Shown here: piece by piece, positions 16,578 to 20,256 of the stretch | Position numbering within the stretch: position 1 is the stretch's first letter | Layout: each line of letters starts with the position of its first letter | Assembly: GCA_034440595.1 (NCBI GenBank) | Contig: JAWXCH010000054.1 | Location: forward strand, 1 to 20,256 | Length of the DNA stretch: 20,256 nt | Direction: 5' to 3' | Source of the DNA: JAWXCH01 sp034440595 | GTDB taxonomy: Bacteria > Planctomycetota > Planctomycetia > Pirellulales > JALHPA01 | Program-made: the position numbers and the translations under genes | The notes under the pieces: model-generated | What the model was told of the DNA's origin: nothing | Databases searched by the model: none | The model's input: the letters and a program-made list of their open reading frames with translations, nothing else

Positions 16578-17482
16578 GCGGAGACTTGAGGCACTTCGGA
16601 GGGTTGCAGTGCGGTTGGTTGCAACGCGGCCTGCAACACGTCGGATACGCGTCCGAAGCGAAAATGTTGAAGCAAGTACTCCAGCTTTCGATAGGTCGAA
16701 TGCAGGTTGACGTAATGTCGGCAGTTGGCAACAAACGAGCCTGCGCGAATCCGCGGCTGTCGGTGATCCACCTCCCACGGGTGTACATAGAACATGAACG
16801 GTCGCGATGATTTTGCGTTAATTCTGGCCAACAATGCACGGCTGACAAACCACGGGTAGAGGCGAAAGTATCCCCCGCCCGAGCAAGGCACATTCATACC
16901 GCCAAGCCGCGAAATCGAAGGCGGAAACTCACAGATTTCGTGGTTGCCGGCCGAGATCGAATGTATGTCTGGCCGGGCGTTCGGAATTCCGTACCGGTCG
17001 TGATGGACCGGAAAAATACTCGAATCGCAGGTGATTCCCTCTTCCGCCAGAATTTCCAAAGCCCAGAGCGAGTCCTTAGTAATTGAAAAACTAGGGGCAC
17101 GGTACAAGCGAACTTGCTCTCCGGTAATCTGCTGCAGGGCATCGAGTGAGCGTCGTAAATCCTCGCGAAATTCCGCCGGCGTCAGTTGATACACCAGCCG
17201 ATGCCAGTAACTGTGCGACCCGATTTCGTGTCCCGCCGCATGAATTTGCTGAACCAATTGCGGGAATTTATCGGCCACCCAGCCCAGAACATAAAACGTC
17301 CCGTGAACCTGCTGCTGCGCCAATAAATCCAGAATGCGTTGCGTGCTATTGACCACGCGACTTTCGTGCTGATTCCACTGCGAACGGCTGACTCGCTGTT
17401 CAAACGCCGATACATGGTAGTAGTCTTCGACATCTACCGTAAAGGCATTCAAGGTTCGGAGATCGTTACTAGCTGCAATCAT
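16574..17482 (-). CDS. Polysaccharide deacetylase, PEP-CTERM locus type (TIGR03006-like)
   Basis: NodB-homology deacetylase expected to remove N-acetyl groups from the EPS. 302 residues from ATG at 17482; an ATG at 17590 is in frame, but its 36-residue leader is Cys-rich, unlike the family, and lies over a hairpin. Motifs: TVDVEDYYHV (15-24) with the metal aspartate, GHEIGSHSYWH (84-94) with both metal histidines, LYRAPSFSI (126-134), DSSIFPVHHDRYG (153-165), GGGYFRLYP (202-210) and YVHPWEVDHRQPR (232-244). This full series, including HDRYG and FRLYP, is characteristic of the deacetylase subfamily in exosortase EPS loci. No signal peptide is visible, as is common for the subfamily. The key residues look intact. 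It overlaps the following sugar-transferase gene by 4 bases. Confidence 0.92.
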   Translation of the reverse strand: MIAASNDLRTLNAFTVDVEDYYHVSAFEQRVSRSQWNQHESRVVNSTQRILDLLAQQQVHGTFYVLGWVADKFPQLVQQIHAAGHEIGSHSYWHRLVYQLTPAEFREDLRRSLDALQQITGEQVRLYRAPSFSITKDSLWALEILAEEGITCDSSIFPVHHDRYGIPNARPDIHSISAGNHEICEFPPSISRLGGMNVPCSGGGYFRLYPWFVSRALLARINAKSSRPFMFYVHPWEVDHRQPRIRAGSFVANCRHYVNLHSTYRKLEYLLQHFRFGRVSDVLQAALQPTALQPSEVPQVSA

Positions 17483-17523
17483 GTTCACAAGAGTTTTGGA
17501 AGTTCTCAACCTGGATGACAACG

Positions 17524-17551
17524 CATTCCATTGCGAGTTCGCAATAGAATG
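17524..17551 (-). repeat. Strong imperfect hairpin in operon leader/spacer
   Basis: A 28-base inverted repeat: arms CATTCTATTGCGA and TCGCAATGGAATG on the minus strand separated by AC. Twelve positions pair as Watson-Crick and one as U-G in the minus-strand transcript; the plus-strand transcript would have a C-A mismatch there. It lies in the 145-base spacer between the phosphoglycosyltransferase stop (17628) and the deacetylase ATG (17482), 42 bases before that ATG. No U-run follows, so it is not a standard intrinsic terminator. It could be an RNA processing or stability element, or an attenuator. Confidence 0.6.
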
Positions 17552-17627
17552 ACAGTTACAACCCGACTGGCAACCGTATGTGCAAAGCATACCGCCTTAA
17601 ACACTCGGCGGTCGTCGTATATACCCG

Positions 17628-18515
17628 CTAGCGAGGAAGAATCCGCTGCAATCGGAATTTCCCATGCTTTAGCCGAGGTCCGTCGTCGTCGGCTGTCATC
17701 GGTGAGACAAGCGGTTGTTGTAGCTCGTCTTCGTTGGGAACAACGACCAAATGTGGTCCGGATGCTTTGACAGCGTGAACTAGATGAGCTTCGCGTTTGA
17801 GTCCCAACCATTCCGCCGGCTTGGTACCACGCGCCCCTAAAAGCCGAATAAATGTCGCGACCAGAATTCTGAAGTCCAAAAACAAGCTTGCCTCACGAAT
17901 GTACTGCAAATCTAGATCGACCTTGCGGCGCACGCTGTCCAAATCGGTGTCAGGCGGGAGATTGATCTGTGCAAGTCCCGTGATTCCTGGCCGCACGGCC
18001 AATCGATCCAAATAGTTCGTGACTTCCAATGCCAACCGCTGGGTAAACTCGGGCCGTTCTGGACGCGGTCCAATCAATGCCATTTCGCCACGGACAACAT
18101 TGACAAGTTGTGGAAATTCATCCAAGTGCAATGCGCGCAATAACCGCCCGATGGTGGTTACACGCGGATCCTTTTGAGTGGCCCAGGTGGGACCGGTGTT
18201 GGCTTCGGCATCGACACGCATGGTGCGAATCTTGTGGATCAAGAACACCTTGCCATTCAGCCCGACACGACGCTGGCTGTATAGTCCTGGCCCGCGCGAA
18301 GTCAGCTTCACGACCAGAATCAGCAACAAAATCATCGGCAGACTGACCAACAGCAGCAGTCCACCTACGAACTGCTGAAGCGGCTGAATCCAGCGGTGGT
18401 ACTTCAATGTTGGCTGGCGTTGCTCACTTGTTTCCTGTTTGTGATGCGGCAGAATTTTTAGTTGTGCAGACACTGGCGGAGTGTCAACGATTGCGGTTTG
18501 TAAATGGTTCGTCAT
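17628..18515 (-). CDS. Undecaprenyl-phosphate sugar phosphotransferase (monotopic PGT)
   Basis: Bacterial sugar transferase (PF02397 type) that moves a sugar-1-phosphate from a UDP-sugar to undecaprenyl phosphate, starting glycan assembly at the inner membrane. 295 residues from ATG at 18515, chosen because AGGA lies 6 bases upstream; the frame extends only to a TTG at 18581. A polar leader (1-40) is followed by one re-entrant hydrophobic segment (46-70). Then come SRGPGLYSQRRVGLNGKVF (73-91), HKIRTM (94-99), RLLRALHLDEFPQ (124-136) with the catalytic Asp132-Glu133 pair, and GEMALIGPRPERPEF (143-157). The N-terminal four-helix domain of WbaP-type enzymes is absent, so this is the short PglC-like form, with an unusual 50-residue soluble tail after about 245. 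It is the only initiating enzyme in the window. Confidence 0.93.
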   Translation of the reverse strand: MTNHLQTAIVDTPPVSAQLKILPHHKQETSEQRQPTLKYHRWIQPLQQFVGGLLLLVSLPMILLLILVVKLTSRGPGLYSQRRVGLNGKVFLIHKIRTMRVDAEANTGPTWATQKDPRVTTIGRLLRALHLDEFPQLVNVVRGEMALIGPRPERPEFTQRLALEVTNYLDRLAVRPGITGLAQINLPPDTDLDSVRRKVDLDLQYIREASLFLDFRILVATFIRLLGARGTKPAEWLGLKREAHLVHAVKASGPHLVVVPNEDELQQPLVSPMTADDDGPRLKHGKFRLQRILPR

Positions 18516-18521
18516 GTGATG

Positions 18522-18525
18522 TCCT
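18522..18525 (-). promoter_or_regulatory. Shine-Dalgarno deciding the phosphoglycosyltransferase start
   Basis: AGGA on the minus strand, within GGACAGGACATCAC, lies 6 bases before the ATG at 18515. It supports this start over the upstream TTG at 18581, which falls inside the end of epsI. Confidence 0.5.
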
Positions 18526-18546
18526 GTCCGAGGTGTGAATTCCTGT

Positions 18547-19212
18547 TCAGTGTGAGTTTTGTTTTCCCAAAACTCGGTCAATTTCCGGTATCAAATCCGC
18601 CAAAAAAGTACTGCAGCTATCTTTGGTAGCATCTTCATTAGAGGTCAAACCAGCCACCTGCATCTTGAGCAAATAAGGTGAATCCTTGTAGCTCCAGCGA
18701 GGAGACTTAGGTACGTCCCAGCGGTCCCCTTGGCTCCACGCGTAATAAACAACCAGACGTTCTGCCAGCAGTTCCTTGGAACGCAGCGACATCCGAAAAA
18801 ACTTCTCTGGGGTGTTGTCTTTGTCCGCTCGCGATACGGATACCTCGACCGGCGGTTCTTCAATTTTATAGTCGCTGGCCGAGTAGCAAATCTCGGGTGA
18901 ATGCACCGAAATGGGACCAGGTGGACCGGCCAGCAAGGCCACGCGCACTTTCTCGCCATTCTGACGATTCCCATACACGCGTTGTACTGATCCTGTGCAT
19001 TTCAGTAAATCGGCTACGTCTGGATCGAGGTCGTGCGATTCGACTGTGTACCAATCTCCAAAAGATTCTGGCAATTGCGCTATCTGTTGCCCCGCCAACT
19101 GCTGGGCCTCGTTTCTTCCAAAGCGTTGAGATCGCGCGCCTTCGATGTAGCCACCATAAACCGTGAGGCAGACAGCAATCATTACCGCCAGAATTGAAAG
19201 TTTTGACATCAT
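18547..19212 (-). CDS. epsI: Exosortase-associated EpsI family protein
   Basis: EpsI/DUF3485-type protein, 221 residues, with an N-terminal transmembrane or signal-anchor segment (5-22) and a periplasmic domain. The domain starts QIAQLPESFGDWYTVESHDLDPDV and contains the family's core motif HSPEICYSASDY (104-115), with the conserved His, Pro, Glu and Cys. A WSQGDRW segment and a SYKDSPYLLKMQV strand follow. EpsI proteins are encoded beside, or fused to, exosortases, which cut C-terminal sorting signals of exported proteins; the exact biochemical role of EpsI is not established. The start is an ATGATG doublet whose first ATG overlaps the TPR gene's TGA. The next gene begins 31 bases downstream. 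Finding EpsI without an exosortase in view implies that gene is outside the window. Confidence 0.9.
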   Translation of the reverse strand: MMSKLSILAVMIAVCLTVYGGYIEGARSQRFGRNEAQQLAGQQIAQLPESFGDWYTVESHDLDPDVADLLKCTGSVQRVYGNRQNGEKVRVALLAGPPGPISVHSPEICYSASDYKIEEPPVEVSVSRADKDNTPEKFFRMSLRSKELLAERLVVYYAWSQGDRWDVPKSPRWSYKDSPYLLKMQVAGLTSNEDATKDSCSTFLADLIPEIDRVLGKQNSH

Positions 19213-20256
19213 TGTTTGTTACCCTGGTCTTGTAAAACGCGAGTCAGACCCTGCAACGCGGTGCGCTCTTCCAGGGTCAGGGGTTGATCGCTCAGCTTTT
19301 TATCATTTGCTTTGACCATCGCGACTCGTGCATCGTCAAGCTGGTTCTTTCGTTGATACGCCAAAGCCAGATGGAAATAAAACCGAGCATCAGCCGCTGG
19401 ATCTTCCACCGCCTGACGGAAAACTTGAATTGCCTGATCAACTTTGTCCTGACGGAGCAGTACAACTCCCAACGTATCCAACAGATCCGCACGTGGCCCT
19501 TGAATTTGGATCGCCTTTTGAATGCACTGCAATGCCTCGACAAATTGCGCCGGAGTTTCCGAGAGTAGATTCGCCAGATTGTTCAACGTCAGGACATTGT
19601 CCGGTTCGATTTTCAATACATGCCTGAATTGTTGTATTGCCTGCTCGCGATCACCGTGCAAATAACGCATTGTTCCGATCGCCAGTGCCAGGTTCGCATG
19701 CTGCGGATTCTGTTTTTGCGCTGTGGCAATGGCGGGCTCAATCAAGGACGACAGCTCTTGATCTGGTTTTGCGCGACTCAGCAGTGAGCAAAGGACAATA
19801 GCACGGCTGGCTTCATCGGATACTTTTGCCGCCAGCAGTGTCTGAACAGCGTCTTTCAGCCGACCCTGCACGGCCAAATAATTGGCCAGATCAAAATTGG
19901 CCTCAGGAACCAACTCGCTGAGCTTGCGGTAGTACGATTCGGCCTCACTCGACAACCCAACTTCCGCGCTCAGTCGGGCCGCCTGCAACAAAATCAACTT
20001 CTGCTCATTGGGAGCAGTTTCTTCTGTGAGGTTCTTCTCGATGAAAGCAACCAGTAACGGTGCGATCTCCGACGCCTTGTCACTTGCTCGCAACAATCTC
20101 GCCTTGGCGACTAGCGTTGCCCAAGTGTCTGGGCTCATTTTTTCAAGTAGTCCCAGCCATCCCTCTGCCTCTTTGATGTGCCGATGACGAGCAAGAAACT
20201 CCACCACGGTGGTCAGCGCGAATGGCGTGGCAGCAGGATCGGATGCGGCCAACAAC
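19209..20256 (-). CDS. TPR-repeat protein, C-terminal part
   Basis: The frame is open through the right edge, so the start is outside; the only in-frame start-like codon near the edge is a TTG at 20255, which I do not accept as real. The visible 348 residues are helical repeats of the tetratricopeptide type. Clear units are ANLALAIGTMRYLHGDREQA, DNVLTLNNLANLLSE, ADLLDTLGVVLLRQDKVDQA and ARFYFHLALAYQRKNQLDDA, each ending in a Pro- or Asp-containing turn. No membrane segment is seen in this part. TPR proteins, for example the PEP-CTERM TPR lipoprotein family, accompany EpsI and exosortase EPS loci and are thought to help assembly or secretion. The gene shares an ATGA with epsI, so the two are probably made together. 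Confidence 0.85.
   Translation of the reverse strand, partial: LLAASDPAATPFALTTVVEFLARHRHIKEAEGWLGLLEKMSPDTWATLVAKARLLRASDKASEIAPLLVAFIEKNLTEETAPNEQKLILLQAARLSAEVGLSSEAESYYRKLSELVPEANFDLANYLAVQGRLKDAVQTLLAAKVSDEASRAIVLCSLLSRAKPDQELSSLIEPAIATAQKQNPQHANLALAIGTMRYLHGDREQAIQQFRHVLKIEPDNVLTLNNLANLLSETPAQFVEALQCIQKAIQIQGPRADLLDTLGVVLLRQDKVDQAIQVFRQAVEDPAADARFYFHLALAYQRKNQLDDARVAMVKANDKKLSDQPLTLEERTALQGLTRVLQDQGNKQ

Noticed and set aside
16578..16778. 67-residue N-terminal extension of the sugar transferase
   Set aside because: Overlaps the deacetylase gene; the family begins at MNILYLTHRVPYPP, which coincides with the ATGA overlap.
17483..17590. 36-residue N-terminal extension of the deacetylase
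   Set aside because: Cys-rich, unlike the family, and it would put the RNA hairpin at 17524-17551 inside coding sequence; it is not a convincing signal peptide.
20253..20255. TTG at the right edge as start of the TPR gene
   Set aside because: The frame simply continues off the window; the sequence there is mid-repeat helix, not an N-terminus.
1..20256. CRISPR arrays, tRNAs, insertion sequences, attachment sites, prophage genes
   Set aside because: No regularly spaced repeats, cloverleaf-like segments, transposase or integrase motifs or terminal inverted repeats were noticed on either strand.

Overview
The window is most of an exopolysaccharide / exosortase-linked glycan locus, almost entirely on the minus strand. 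Base composition is moderate, roughly 50-55% G+C by eye. An EpsI-family exosortase partner lies beside three families known from exosortase (PEP-CTERM) EPS loci: a TIGR03006-type deacetylase, TIGR03087-type sugar transferases and a TIGR03097-type O-ligase. With the long polar N-terminal extensions on many proteins, this suggests a Gram-negative environmental bacterium. A planctomycete of the Pirellulales is my best guess; an exosortase-bearing proteobacterium is the alternative. No rRNA, tRNA, CRISPR array, IS element or phage gene was seen. Family numbers are recalled, not searched.

Layout in the direction of transcription (right to left): C-terminal part of a TPR protein (edge to 19209); epsI (19212-18547); membrane phosphoglycosyltransferase that should start glycan assembly (18515-17628); a 145-base spacer holding a strong hairpin; XrtA-type polysaccharide deacetylase (17482-16574); GT4 sugar transferase (16577-15276); divergent WalW-like deacetylase (15270-14281); NodU/CmcH-type carbamoyltransferase (14300-12417); ABC export permease Wzm (12400-11429) and ATPase Wzt with its C-terminal substrate-binding domain (11376-10048); four GT2 glycosyltransferases (10051-9017, 8953-7991, 7907-6900, 6885-5863); a second TIGR03087-like GT4 (5859-4597); a polytopic O-antigen-ligase-domain protein (4600-3305); a fifth GT2 (3239-2406); a third GT4 (2366-1155); and a hexapeptide acyltransferase (1132-535) broken by a one-base frameshift near 650-652. 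At the left end one plus-strand gene (edge to 523), of unknown function with a C-terminal membrane tail, converges on the cluster with 11 bases between the stop codons.

Genes overlap by ATGA at four junctions (19209-19212, 16574-16577, 10048-10051, 4597-4600) and by 20 bases at a fifth (14281-14300); other gaps are 3 to 145 bases, so the set reads as one long operon or a few nested ones. No gene-free stretch exceeds 300 bases.

Proposed working (inference): the phosphoglycosyltransferase loads the first sugar on undecaprenyl phosphate. Eight glycosyltransferases extend the chain. Deacetylation, O-carbamoylation and, if the frameshift is not real, O-acylation decorate it. Wzm/Wzt export it, and the ligase-domain protein polymerises it or joins it to an acceptor. 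EpsI and the TPR protein tie the locus to an exosortase gene that must lie outside the window, most likely beyond the right edge.
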